The notes below the pieces were generated by a model. It ran no database searches. It was not told the DNA's origin and saw only the letters and a program-made list of their open reading frames with translations. DNA of 64,000 bases from an uncultured Pseudomonadales bacterium (GTDB lineage Bacteria > Pseudomonadota > Gammaproteobacteria > Pseudomonadales > Pseudohongiellaceae). The DNA lies in NCBI GenBank assembly GCA_949372635.1, contig CASIAB010000009.1:185952-249951 (forward strand). The letters run 5' to 3'. Positions within the stretch are counted from its first letter, which is position 1. Each line of letters opens with the position of its first letter. Below, in pieces: positions 37,142-45,973 of the stretch. The translations under genes were made by a program, and so were the position numbers.

Positions 37142-38718
37142 GGTGCCCCCACCAGGAATGTGGTTGTGGTGCCGTGGCGTAGCAATAGGTCGGGCTTGCT
37201 GTCCTGATTTAGTTGCAATACCTGAAATTCAAAGACAGTTTTTGGAGAGATATATTCCCAAAAGGGTTGGCTCTGAATAGTCAGGTCTTCGTTGATTTTT
37301 TTGGCAGCAAGCGTGCCATTCTCAGTAACAAAAATGGCGTCCTTGCGACCGTCGCCATCGATGTCATATTGCAGGGACATCTGCTCCGATAAACCGCGCA
37401 CATTCGCTGCCGAGAAACTTTCGTCGAGCCTGGAATCGGGGCGCCGATTGAAAAATTGATTCTCGCCTATATCATCGCTGCCAAATAACAGCTGGGAACG
37501 ATTGATGCTAGCGTTGCGAATCGCGTCGACCACAGGAATTGTGTAGTAGCTAACATTTAATAGTGGGGCGGAACCTTGCTCTAATGGAATTACATTGAGT
37601 CGCACATCGTAGCCTGAGAAACGCATGACTTGGTTCGGTTGTTCTAGGTCAAAAGAGCCGTTCTGATTGCGATAAAAATAGGCACTACGCTCGTTTCCCT
37701 CTCCGGTTACACGCAATAGATCGAGCAGCTTGTCATTGTCCATATCGACGAGTTGCATATCGCCCCGCGTATCTATGCTGCCTATCCAATCTGGCTCGCT
37801 GTTGAAACCATTCTCAGCATCCTGAAAGTGAAAGTTTAGTTGCCCCAGGCCGTCTGCACCCTGATTGATATAGGCGATGTCGGAAAGCGCGTCTTCATTC
37901 AGCTGCGCGATGATTGCAGTTGGCATCCAATTCTCTGCGCGTAGCAAAGAACGTGCAGGTTCCTCAGTAGAATCCCATTGCTCGACGAAATCCGTGAAAT
38001 AGGAGCCGGACTCGACGTTTATTTCGATAACGACACCCTCTTCGGCATTGATACCGATTCGAGCGTCCATGCCTGAACTGTCGCGTCCTCGTTGTGCGGC
38101 TGGCAGAGTTTGATTGTCTGTGCTGAACGTGGACACCAGCTCGAAGACTTCATTGCCTCTACCTTTGAATAGACCGTAGAGGCCATCACCGGGTAGCAGC
38201 AGGTCTATCTCTCCATCCTTGTCGATATCTTGTAGATCGGATAAAAACTGCACTCGTTCTAGATCGGGTATGGCGGCAATCAACTCCCACTCCAGCAACT
38301 GCCTGATATTATCTCCATAGCCTTCGATTGCAGAGGAGAGGCTGAACACGCCAGAGTTTGAGATCAGTATGAGTTCACTACCCGGCGTAGCTCGCAGATC
38401 TGCAAAGGCGACAGCAATTATCTCGGTCTTAATTTCGATACGCTGCGCAGTTGTAGAGAAACTTCCGTCTGCTCTCTGATGAAAGATGTGTAATTCGCGG
38501 CCAATTCCGGCTTGGTAATTGGAGTGGATGATGTCTTTGAGTCCATCTCCATTGAGGTCCTCAAATGCGAGCTGTCGCTCCCAGTTGTTCTCACGTTCCA
38601 GTTCAAAGGCAACATAATTGGATTGCGCAAATGAAGCGCTGGATAGCAGCGCGCAGATGGAAAAGACAAGATGGGTAAATCTTATCCAACCTTCTGTTGA
38701 TAATTTTCTGATCGTCAC
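37138..38718 (-). CDS. Secreted FG-GAP/VCBS beta-propeller protein
   Basis: 526 residues with a signal peptide (core LVFSICALLSSASFA). Six FG-GAP-type motifs: DLNGDGLKDII, DIDKDGEIDLL, LNEDALSDIAY, DMDNDKLLDLL, DIDGDGRKDAI and LNQDSKPDLLL. It shares layout with the next gene (tandem paralogs) but diverges in sequence between motifs. That suggests two propellers that work as a pair. It lies 22 bases behind the PDZ lipoprotein gene. The C-terminus is hydrophobic and ends LVGAP. Confidence 0.8.
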   Translation of the reverse strand: MTIRKLSTEGWIRFTHLVFSICALLSSASFAQSNYVAFELERENNWERQLAFEDLNGDGLKDIIHSNYQAGIGRELHIFHQRADGSFSTTAQRIEIKTEIIAVAFADLRATPGSELILISNSGVFSLSSAIEGYGDNIRQLLEWELIAAIPDLERVQFLSDLQDIDKDGEIDLLLPGDGLYGLFKGRGNEVFELVSTFSTDNQTLPAAQRGRDSSGMDARIGINAEEGVVIEINVESGSYFTDFVEQWDSTEEPARSLLRAENWMPTAIIAQLNEDALSDIAYINQGADGLGQLNFHFQDAENGFNSEPDWIGSIDTRGDMQLVDMDNDKLLDLLRVTGEGNERSAYFYRNQNGSFDLEQPNQVMRFSGYDVRLNVIPLEQGSAPLLNVSYYTIPVVDAIRNASINRSQLLFGSDDIGENQFFNRRPDSRLDESFSAANVRGLSEQMSLQYDIDGDGRKDAIFVTENGTLAAKKINEDLTIQSQPFWEYISPKTVFEFQVLQLNQDSKPDLLLRHGTTTTFLVGAP

Positions 38719-38740
38719 TTTGATTTACCGTGCCTTAGTT

Positions 38741-39706
38741 CTATTCTTCAATCAGCTCGCCTAGGTCGCTGCTATAGTTTATTAGACCGAGAATGCTGTG
38801 TGATCTTTCCTCATCTACTCGATTGTAGCTATATAAAGAAAACAGCCAGAGATCCAGTAGGGAGAAACTCTTCGAGTCTGGCGTAACTGACGATTGATAT
38901 CGAAGCAGGGGTCCGAAAGATATTTCGCTCACGCGCCTACTTGAATCCCAAAGATCGAAGCGTTTTTCTAAAATCGATTCGCCGTCAAAGACGGTCACGT
39001 TTACCGTTTCTCCGAGCTCGAACTCTGAGTTAAACCGACTGACTAGATCCTGCGCCGAGTTAAGAGGCACATTGTTTACGGCTAAGATTACATCGCCGAC
39101 TTCGATCGCCGCGGCCCCTAGCGGGCTGGCTTGATAAACATCCACTACCCGAGCAGCGGCGATACTAGGCTGCTGGCTGATGCTGACCATCTGAGTGCGA
39201 TAGGCGGCACGACTCGCAATTGGATCGATTCGATACAGCTCGTGGGGGGCTGCATTGTTGTTAATAGGGCGAGGCATCACGGTAGCCTCAAACACCACAG
39301 TATTTCTACGCACATTGAAAAGCGTGTTCTCAATCTCTGGCGTCTGCTGCTGTAGAGCTTCAACAACGTCGGGATGATTAGTTAATGTCCCATTGATGCT
39401 AAGGATAATGTCGCCTAGCTGAATTCCGGCTGAATCAGCAGGGCCATTGGCTGAAATTCCGCGAACACGAACGCCGGGCAGTATTTCGATATTGCTGAGG
39501 GAATCACTCTCGTTCAGGCCGAGCTCGACACCGAAATCGATTCTGGCTCCACTGGCGTCTGCTGTGTCTGTAAGTGTGATGTCTTCCGCCGATAAGTTTA
39601 GCGCGGGTACTAGGATGGCAGGCTCATAGCTTACGCAGCCTGTTAGCAGTGATAGTTGCAGGAGGGTAAATATCGAGATACCGAGCTTCGTTTTACTTGT
39701 GCACAT
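38741..39706 (-). CDS. Lipoprotein with two PDZ domains
   Basis: 321 residues from the ATG at 39706, chosen because it follows the permease stop by 2 bases, has AAGGA upstream and yields a lipobox (LLTGC, Cys24). The first PDZ domain is at about 70-140 (VRGISANGPADSAGIQLGDIILSING), the second at about 180-245 (VDVYQASPLGAAAIEVGDVILAVNN). Cited stretches are cut at the domain core GPADSAGIQLGDIILSING. No protease domain is present, so it is a peptide-binding adaptor rather than a DegP-like enzyme. It lies between the exporter and the propeller proteins, a natural place for a periplasmic escort. Confidence 0.8.
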   Translation of the reverse strand: MCTSKTKLGISIFTLLQLSLLTGCVSYEPAILVPALNLSAEDITLTDTADASGARIDFGVELGLNESDSLSNIEILPGVRVRGISANGPADSAGIQLGDIILSINGTLTNHPDVVEALQQQTPEIENTLFNVRRNTVVFEATVMPRPINNNAAPHELYRIDPIASRAAYRTQMVSISQQPSIAAARVVDVYQASPLGAAAIEVGDVILAVNNVPLNSAQDLVSRFNSEFELGETVNVTVFDGESILEKRFDLWDSSRRVSEISFGPLLRYQSSVTPDSKSFSLLDLWLFSLYSYNRVDEERSHSILGLINYSSDLGELIEE

Positions 39707-39708
39707 AC

Positions 39709-40566
39709 TTATATTTTCCTTCGCTGCACGATCCACAGACCGGCGGTAAAGAACAAAGCCAGTGCTGGAAAGGGTACCCACATATTTAATTGCAGCACGC
39801 TATCATCTATTAATACATCGGAGTAGCCGCGAACTATTCGGCTAACGGATTGTAGGTAAGATTGATCGATCAAGGACGGCTGAAAGCTTGCGTACAGATA
39901 GTTGGCCATATCACCGAGCAGTCCTTTAAAGATATCTACCGCCAGTGTAATGCCTAGCGCGGTAGTAACAGCCTGAGTTGCTGATTGCGTGGACACCGAG
40001 ATTAATAGTCCGAAGGCAATGGCTGTTGGCAATGGCACTAGCGCCAAGCGAAGACCGAGCCCTATCTCCTCACGAATTTCCTGCTCACTGATCAGTTCAA
40101 AACCATCTTCAACTATCGCGCCATATTCCCAGAGTATTCCGCTGAGTAGATAGCTTGTAGTTAGCAGAAGTAGGGTGGACAACAGAGCCAGTAAATGTAG
40201 GTGAATTAGCTTTGCAGTGAGCATGCTGTGGCGACTTACTCGCCTGATCAATAGGTGGCGAATGCTGCCAATGTCGCGATCGTAACTAAAACTATAAGCA
40301 CCCTGAGCGACTAATAGCAGCCCTAGCATGGTTAGTCCGGTACTCAGTCCATCTACGAAGAAGCCATAGGCGTTGTTTGCCGCCGACTGCTCGAAGCTGG
40401 ACCCTCCTAAGATACCATCTCGAGCCTGCTGACCGGCCTCGGTGAGTTTTACGAGAATCAATTGTGCAGCGGCGATCAGAGCGGGTGCTGTCACGATAAG
40501 TTTACTCGCGAAGGTGCGCAGCGCGACAAAGGTTTCCGACTTGATGGCCACCAGCAGACCGTTCAT
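39709..40566 (-). CDS. ABC-2 type permease (NosY-like)
   Basis: 285 residues with about six membrane helices (for example TGLTMLGLLLVAQGAY, LHLLALLSTLLLLTTSYLL, LALVPLPTAIAFGLLIS, and a final PALALFFTAGLWIV). A large loop after the first helix is predicted outside. Arg-rich RRVSRHSM faces the ATPase. It overlaps the ATPase gene by 4 bases. It resembles NosY/ABC-2 exporters that act on secreted or surface proteins; no nos genes are near. Confidence 0.85.
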   Translation of the reverse strand: MNGLLVAIKSETFVALRTFASKLIVTAPALIAAAQLILVKLTEAGQQARDGILGGSSFEQSAANNAYGFFVDGLSTGLTMLGLLLVAQGAYSFSYDRDIGSIRHLLIRRVSRHSMLTAKLIHLHLLALLSTLLLLTTSYLLSGILWEYGAIVEDGFELISEQEIREEIGLGLRLALVPLPTAIAFGLLISVSTQSATQAVTTALGITLAVDIFKGLLGDMANYLYASFQPSLIDQSYLQSVSRIVRGYSDVLIDDSVLQLNMWVPFPALALFFTAGLWIVQRRKI

Positions 40567-41471
40567 TTCGTGTCCTCGCTGGTAATCTCGCGAAATAGTC
40601 CAGCGAGTGATGCACGTTTCAGAATTAGCTCTGCGATTGGAATTTGATTTTCTACTAGCGTCTGATTGATAGCTATGGAGTCAGAATCTGAGACACTAAT
40701 GTTCAGATAGCCATCTGCATCGATGTTGAGCAGCTCAACACCAGGGATATTTTCCAACACCTTGCTTGCGGCTTCGATCTGAGGAGTCTTGATCTGTAAA
40801 GTGGTTTGCGTATTTCCTAACAAATTACTGATGGTATCGCTGTGAGTAATTTTCCCATGGTGCAGAATCGCAATATGACTGCATATCTGTTCCAGGTAAG
40901 GAAGTTGATGGCTCGATAGTAAAAACGTAGTGTCATGATCTCGATTCAGCGTGCTGATTAATTCCAGCACATCGTCCACGCCTTCGGCGTCGAGTCCATT
41001 GAACGGCTCGTCTAGGACTACAAATTCGGGGTCTCCCAAGAGGGCTTGCGCAATTGACACCCGGCGCTTGTTGCCAAGCGAAAGATTTTTTATCTTGAAA
41101 TCGCTGAAGCGACTAACGCCCAGCATTTTTTCTACCTCCCAAGCACTGCGTGCTGGTTTTTCACACAGTAGTAGAGCGTGTTGTAAGCACTGGCGCACAG
41201 TTAAGTTTGGATGCAGGCTAGGACTATCGAAAATGGCAACGAGCTTGCCTTTTGTAAGATGAAGTTTCTTAGGTGATTGTTCTAGCGCAGTGATATTGCC
41301 TGAATTGTATGCTTGAAGGCCTAATATGCACTCAATAGTCGTAGTCTTGCCGGAACCGTTCAGGCCAACAAGGCCATGTATCGATCCTTTTTCGATCTGT
41401 AGGTTGAGATTATCGAGGACCGCAAACGAACCGTAATTCTTTGTTAGTCCCGTAACGGATAAGGCTGACAT
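40563..41471 (-). CDS. ABC transporter ATP-binding protein (NosF-like)
   Basis: 302 residues. Walker A GLNGSGKTTT, signature LSLGNKRRVSIAQALL, Walker B EFVVLDEPFNGLDAEG and switch His in SSHQLPY. The C-terminal 80 residues are the extension common in ABC-2-type exporters. First gene of a seven-gene string running to 34373 with gaps of 48 bases or less. A strong hairpin separates it from the M16 gene upstream. Confidence 0.92.
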   Translation of the reverse strand: MSALSVTGLTKNYGSFAVLDNLNLQIEKGSIHGLVGLNGSGKTTTIECILGLQAYNSGNITALEQSPKKLHLTKGKLVAIFDSPSLHPNLTVRQCLQHALLLCEKPARSAWEVEKMLGVSRFSDFKIKNLSLGNKRRVSIAQALLGDPEFVVLDEPFNGLDAEGVDDVLELISTLNRDHDTTFLLSSHQLPYLEQICSHIAILHHGKITHSDTISNLLGNTQTTLQIKTPQIEAASKVLENIPGVELLNIDADGYLNISVSDSDSIAINQTLVENQIPIAELILKRASLAGLFREITSEDTK

Positions 41472-41519
41472 GCAAGAGGGTGCTCGCTGGTAACACTACG
41501 TGTAAAAATATTGGAATGG

Positions 41520-41555
41520 AAACTCAGCGGCAGTTTTGAAGATGCCGCTGAGTTT
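41520..41555 (-). terminator. Hairpin between M16 protease and ABC operon
   Basis: AAACTCAGCGGCA (41520-41532) pairs perfectly with TGCCGCTGAGTTT (41543-41555) around a 10-base loop. On the minus strand it follows the M16 stop by 6 bases and ends in only three U. It is a likely terminator or partial read-through site, making the ABC operon a separately tunable unit. Confidence 0.7.
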
Positions 41556-41561
41556 GTCGCT

Positions 41562-44558
41562 TTAGTTCACGAACAGGTCGTCTACTTGGATTTCTTTGAC
41601 CGTACCAAACTGTTCAAGTTCTTCTTCATCGAGAATCGATAGATCGCCGACTATTGAGATCAGCTTAGGCCTATCTTTGACGTGTTCTTGTTGAAAACTC
41701 AGCAGATCGTCCATGCTGGCAGTTTGCAGTTTCTGATAGCTTTCTCTGCGAGGATCGCCCTGGATACCCAGACGTTCCCAGCCGCGTACTGCACCGATAA
41801 CCTGACGAAAGCTAATCTTCGATGTGCGATAGCGGTTCATGAGAGATTCTACCGAGGTCTCGAAGCGTTCGTCGGACTGAGGCATATTGTCGATCAGGTC
41901 GAGGAAGGCGCTTAGTGCATCGACAGTTTTGTCGGTCTGCGTGCCGATGGTGCCCAGCATTATGTTTTGATCATTTAGTCTGCCACCTTGTGCATAGCGC
42001 GCGCCAGCCGTATACGCGAGAGCTCGTGCCTCGCGCAATTCTTGAAAGACTACGCTGGACATGCCACTACCAAAATAATTGGTATAGATAGATGATACGA
42101 GGCTGTCATCTCGGTCGTATACGCCGTCTGGAAATTCAATGCGTACTTGCGCCTGTGCAGTCTGTTGATCCACAACATAGATTTCCGTCTCCTCTAACTC
42201 CCGTGCTGTGCGGAATCGATAGTCTGGAGTATCTGCAAGTTCGCCAGCTATTGGATGTTGGCGTCGAAGCACCTCTACCAAATCTTCCAAAGGCATTGAG
42301 CCGGTATAAGAGAGGGTATGCTTGAAGTTCAGCAACTCGGCCGGAAGTGCGAGGAGCTCGTCGACGGTCGAATCCATTATCTCTTCGCGCGTGAGCGCTT
42401 CTAGCATAGGAGATTCTTCGCCATAGCGATTGTAGAGAGTCAGTGCTCTGGAAATTGCTGGTGGGGAGCTCTTCTGATCTTCTCTGGATTTCAGTAAGAT
42501 TCCCTTCATCTGGCTCAGCGTCTGCTCGTCGGTTTTCGGATTCTTGATTAGGTCCATAGCAAGAGTCAGTGAGGCTTCGAATTCTTCGTCCAGACCGGAG
42601 ATAGAGATGCTTGATGAATTTCCTCCAGCGCCGAATCTGAAATCGGTACCCATCTGATACCATTCTTTCTGCAGCTCCTCGTTTGTTTTGCTTTTCGTGC
42701 CTGCAACGTCTATCAAGGCGGCAGCTAGATTTAGTTTTTCGTTCTCTTCCGTGCCCACATCTATGTTTATTGAGAAGGAGAATAAATCATTGAGAGGATT
42801 AGGTGCGTAATAGAGCTGCACGCCATCAGCGAATTCGATGACGCGGTAGTCTCGATCTGCCTCTACATAGGTCGGCTCTATTTCTTCATATCCCATCGCC
42901 AAGATGCGCGAGGCAAACTCAGACTGAAGCGATGAGTCAATGTTTACAGGATCGATCTGCGGCTTTTCAACAACGGGAATCTCGTTCTGCGCGTCGATTC
43001 TATAGACGGCTACATAGTCATTGCCAAAGTATTTGTTGGCGACATCCACAACATCTTGCTTAGTCAGCTGACTCATTCGATCGAGTTCAGCCACGTGATA
43101 CTCCCACTGTGAACCCTGAATGAACGAGTCGCGCATCATACTCACTCTCGCCTGATTGAATTCCAGACCGCCCTTTTCGCTCTTCTTAAAGTCATTGATG
43201 ATCGCTGGGATAATCCACTCTTCAAATTCACCAGCCTTAATTATTTCTAGTTGATCGAGAAGAAGCTGTTCAACTTCAGCAAGCGTCTGATCTTGTTTCG
43301 GCACGCCATATAGATTCTGTGAGCCGGCATCGTTCAAGAATAATGGCGACGAACCGGCGCCAGAGACGAGTTGTTGCTGATTCAGATTCAGATTGATGAG
43401 CCCGGCGGTGCTGTTGTCCAGAATCATATCCACTAAGATAAGGGCTTCCTTGTCTTCGCTACCGTTGCCCGCCGTGCGGAAGGCGAGCTGTACCTGCTCT
43501 TCGCCTGGGTATTGCACAGTTTTTCGTTCCGCGCCCTGGAGAGGTTCTTCAACCCACGGGCCAATTTCGGGGATAGTCTTTCTTTCCCAACGGGAAAATT
43601 TCTCGCTTATCAGCTCGATAGTCTCGACAGGGTCGATATCTCCACTGATGAAGATGGCCATGTTGTTAGGTACATAGTTGGTATCGAAGTAATTCTGGAT
43701 ATAAACCAGCGAAGGGTTCTTCAGGTGATCAACTGTCCCGATTGTGGGTCGTTGCCCATAGGGATGAACCTTGTATAAGGTCTCGTTGACAGCGGTTCCT
43801 ATAATGCGGCCGGCACTATCTAGTGAACGATTCTTCTCTTCATAGACCGTTTCTAATTCAGTGTGAAAAAGGCGGAATACCGGATTGACGAATCTGTCAG
43901 ATTCGACTTCTGCCCATTGCCTGAGTCGGTTCGAGGGAAGACCGATCTTGTAGACGGTTTCTTCAAATGAGGTGTGTGCATTTAATGCACTCCCGCCCAT
44001 GTTGTTGTAAAGCCTGTCTAATTCTCCTGGCACGGAATACTGAGCGGCCAGTTGGGCTTCGCTATTTATTTCTGCGTAGATTTCTGCGCGGCGCTTAGTG
44101 TCTGTCTCGCCATGGTGCTCTTCATACAGTTCGACGATGCGGTCCAGGTGCGGTTTCTCCAGGGAATAGTCGAGGCTGCCTAGGTTCTGATTGCCCTTGA
44201 ACAGTAAGTGCTCGAGATAGTGCGCAAGACCTGTGCCATCTATTGGGTCGTGCTTGCTTCCCGCGCGAACGGCGATCTCAGCATAGAATCGTGGTTCTTC
44301 ATGGTTCTCAGTCAGGTATACACGCAGACCGTTGTCGAGTTCGAATATCTTTGCGTCCAGCGGGTCGTTCTCATCCGGAGCATTTATTCGGCTATAGCCA
44401 AGTTCGGCCGTGTTGGCTTGCTGCATACCGCTATTAGCAGATGCATTGGCTGCAGTATTTGTAGAGCTTCCATTATCGCTGCAGGCAGCCAACGTCAGAA
44501 GGGAAATAGCGAGTAGGCTGTTTCGCTTCCATTCCCTAGCTGTTCGTAATTCAGACAT
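41562..44558 (-). CDS. M16 (insulinase) family metallopeptidase, lipoprotein
   Basis: 998 residues. Lipobox LTLAAC with Cys26, then a low-complexity Asn/Ser/Ala linker. The inverted zinc motif is HYLEH (His113, Glu116 as catalytic base, His117), with the third ligand expected in ETVYEEKNRSLD. The second M16 module (about 560-990) lacks HxxEH, as in pitrilysin-type proteins. Such enzymes degrade peptides in the periplasm or at the outer membrane. It lies between a coiled-coil gene and the ABC/PDZ/FG-GAP operon on the same strand. Confidence 0.92.
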   Translation of the reverse strand: MSELRTAREWKRNSLLAISLLTLAACSDNGSSTNTAANASANSGMQQANTAELGYSRINAPDENDPLDAKIFELDNGLRVYLTENHEEPRFYAEIAVRAGSKHDPIDGTGLAHYLEHLLFKGNQNLGSLDYSLEKPHLDRIVELYEEHHGETDTKRRAEIYAEINSEAQLAAQYSVPGELDRLYNNMGGSALNAHTSFEETVYKIGLPSNRLRQWAEVESDRFVNPVFRLFHTELETVYEEKNRSLDSAGRIIGTAVNETLYKVHPYGQRPTIGTVDHLKNPSLVYIQNYFDTNYVPNNMAIFISGDIDPVETIELISEKFSRWERKTIPEIGPWVEEPLQGAERKTVQYPGEEQVQLAFRTAGNGSEDKEALILVDMILDNSTAGLINLNLNQQQLVSGAGSSPLFLNDAGSQNLYGVPKQDQTLAEVEQLLLDQLEIIKAGEFEEWIIPAIINDFKKSEKGGLEFNQARVSMMRDSFIQGSQWEYHVAELDRMSQLTKQDVVDVANKYFGNDYVAVYRIDAQNEIPVVEKPQIDPVNIDSSLQSEFASRILAMGYEEIEPTYVEADRDYRVIEFADGVQLYYAPNPLNDLFSFSINIDVGTEENEKLNLAAALIDVAGTKSKTNEELQKEWYQMGTDFRFGAGGNSSSISISGLDEEFEASLTLAMDLIKNPKTDEQTLSQMKGILLKSREDQKSSPPAISRALTLYNRYGEESPMLEALTREEIMDSTVDELLALPAELLNFKHTLSYTGSMPLEDLVEVLRRQHPIAGELADTPDYRFRTARELEETEIYVVDQQTAQAQVRIEFPDGVYDRDDSLVSSIYTNYFGSGMSSVVFQELREARALAYTAGARYAQGGRLNDQNIMLGTIGTQTDKTVDALSAFLDLIDNMPQSDERFETSVESLMNRYRTSKISFRQVIGAVRGWERLGIQGDPRRESYQKLQTASMDDLLSFQQEHVKDRPKLISIVGDLSILDEEELEQFGTVKEIQVDDLFVN

Positions 44559-44668
44559 ATCTAGACTCCGTTATGAGATTATTGAGGGCCCCACATGCTT
44601 GCGGCCTCAAGCCTCTAATGTATGGCATTCTGATAAAAAATGTAAGTCAGCAGAGTCGTCTTGAAGCT

Positions 44669-45682
44669 TTAATGGGGTAGATTCTCCACCCCTACGCGAG
44701 CTTGGATAATGGACACTCTGCCGCTACCGTCAGATGAAGCTTCCAATATCACATCTATGCCGCTAGATTGAGTCTCGATAAACCTGTCGAGATGCTCTAG
44801 TTGCTGTGTATTGAGGTCCGGCTCTAGAACGTCTCGGGCACGGTCAAAAGCGGCTAGCTTGTCATTATGAGCACTGCGCATGCTGCCATCTTCTGCAACC
44901 AATGCGCCCCAATTGTTCTCCGCAGAGACGACTTCATCGATCAATGCTTGGGTAACCTGTTCCTGAGTAGCACCCGCCAGAGCTGTTCCGGTGTTTCGCA
45001 GGGACTGCTGATAGACCTCGCGTAGGGTATCGAATTTGAGCAGCTTATCGTATTGATGCAGATCATATTGCTGAGTTGCGGTTAGCGAATTTTTTAGGTT
45101 TTCGTGCAGCGCATTAGCGCCAAACAGTGCGACGGACTGATCTGGGGACATCGACCCGGCTAATAACTTGTCTAACATTTGGTAGCGCTGGGCGCCGAAG
45201 TCAACCAGTGACTCCATAATCCGCTGCCTTTCGGTTCCTGGAATGCCGAGCTCATTCAGATAACTGTCGTACAATTTAGGCACATTTTCATTGGCCCGCG
45301 CACGCGCATTTTCTGGGTCGGTGAATTCGGCGAACGCTTTTCCGTTGGTGCCCGGTTGTCTTTGATTCGTCTGCTGCGCGACTTCATCGCGCGCTAGTTG
45401 CAAGAGGGCGTCATAATCTGGGTCCACTTGGAGACGCGTTTTTTTCAGTCTGCTTAACAAATTACTCAATTGATAAGTCGCGCTGGAGAGCTGCTCGTTC
45501 AAAACGCCTATCTCGTTCTCAAACTGCAGGCGCTGCCGGGCATTGCTCTGGGAGAGTTCTTGTAGTTGGCTTTGACAACTCAGTGCTAGATCAAGATGTT
45601 GCTGTAAGCTTTGATTCTTAACCGTCAGCCAGACAGCGCATACTAGTAAGACACCGAATCCCAGTAGGGGTTTAAATTTCAC
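44669..45682 (-). CDS. Membrane-anchored coiled-coil protein of unknown function
   Basis: 337 residues. One N-terminal helix (PLLGFGVLLVCAVWLTV), then a coiled coil at about 25-85 (LQELSQSNARQRLQFENEIG), then a helical region. The stretch GIPGTERQRIMESLVDFGAQ and LTATQQYDLHQYDKLL recall Spy/CpxP-like helical hairpins, but that is only a resemblance. A hairpin (about 44582-44610) follows the stop. It starts the minus-strand series and is divergent from the TolC-type operon. Confidence 0.65.
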   Translation of the reverse strand: MKFKPLLGFGVLLVCAVWLTVKNQSLQQHLDLALSCQSQLQELSQSNARQRLQFENEIGVLNEQLSSATYQLSNLLSRLKKTRLQVDPDYDALLQLARDEVAQQTNQRQPGTNGKAFAEFTDPENARARANENVPKLYDSYLNELGIPGTERQRIMESLVDFGAQRYQMLDKLLAGSMSPDQSVALFGANALHENLKNSLTATQQYDLHQYDKLLKFDTLREVYQQSLRNTGTALAGATQEQVTQALIDEVVSAENNWGALVAEDGSMRSAHNDKLAAFDRARDVLEPDLNTQQLEHLDRFIETQSSGIDVILEASSDGSGRVSIIQARVGVENLPH

Positions 45683-45929
45683 TTAGCCTCATCTTCATCT
45701 CTCATTTTATGCGTCAGGGATGTGCTCAGAATACATTGCCAACTTAGTGGTTATGAAGCGTGGCGAAATCCAAGTAGTGGGCAGATAGTAGCAAGTGATG
45801 AAAGCAAGTAGTGAACAGAACGCGGATGAACCTAGGCTTTTCCGAAAAATTACTGTAAATCAGATTGTTATCCCGCTCGTTCAGAACTCAACCGGTCGCT
45901 AAATTAAACGGATTCTGCCGAATAGGGCG

Positions 45930-45935
45930 TATAAT
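45930..45935 (+). promoter_or_regulatory. Candidate -10 element of the TolC/MacAB operon
   Basis: TATAAT, a perfect sigma-70 -10 hexamer, lies 38 bases before the TolC-type start. No good -35 is present at 16-18 bases upstream (the sequence is AACGGA or similar), so an activator may be needed. It lies in the 291-base divergent region, which otherwise holds nothing I can name. Confidence 0.4.
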
Positions 45936-45973
45936 TCTCTGCTTAATTCGATATTCATTGGAAACATTGTGCC

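Noticed and set aside
40563..41471. NosDFY copper-maturation system
   Set aside because: The ATPase and permease are NosF/NosY-like but there is no NosD beta-helix protein, NosZ or NosL; the partners are PDZ and FG-GAP proteins.
42136..42663. 175-codon alternate frame within the M16 peptidase gene
   Set aside because: The M16 frame is continuous across it with good domain matches; Arg/Ser-rich translation typical of a shifted frame.
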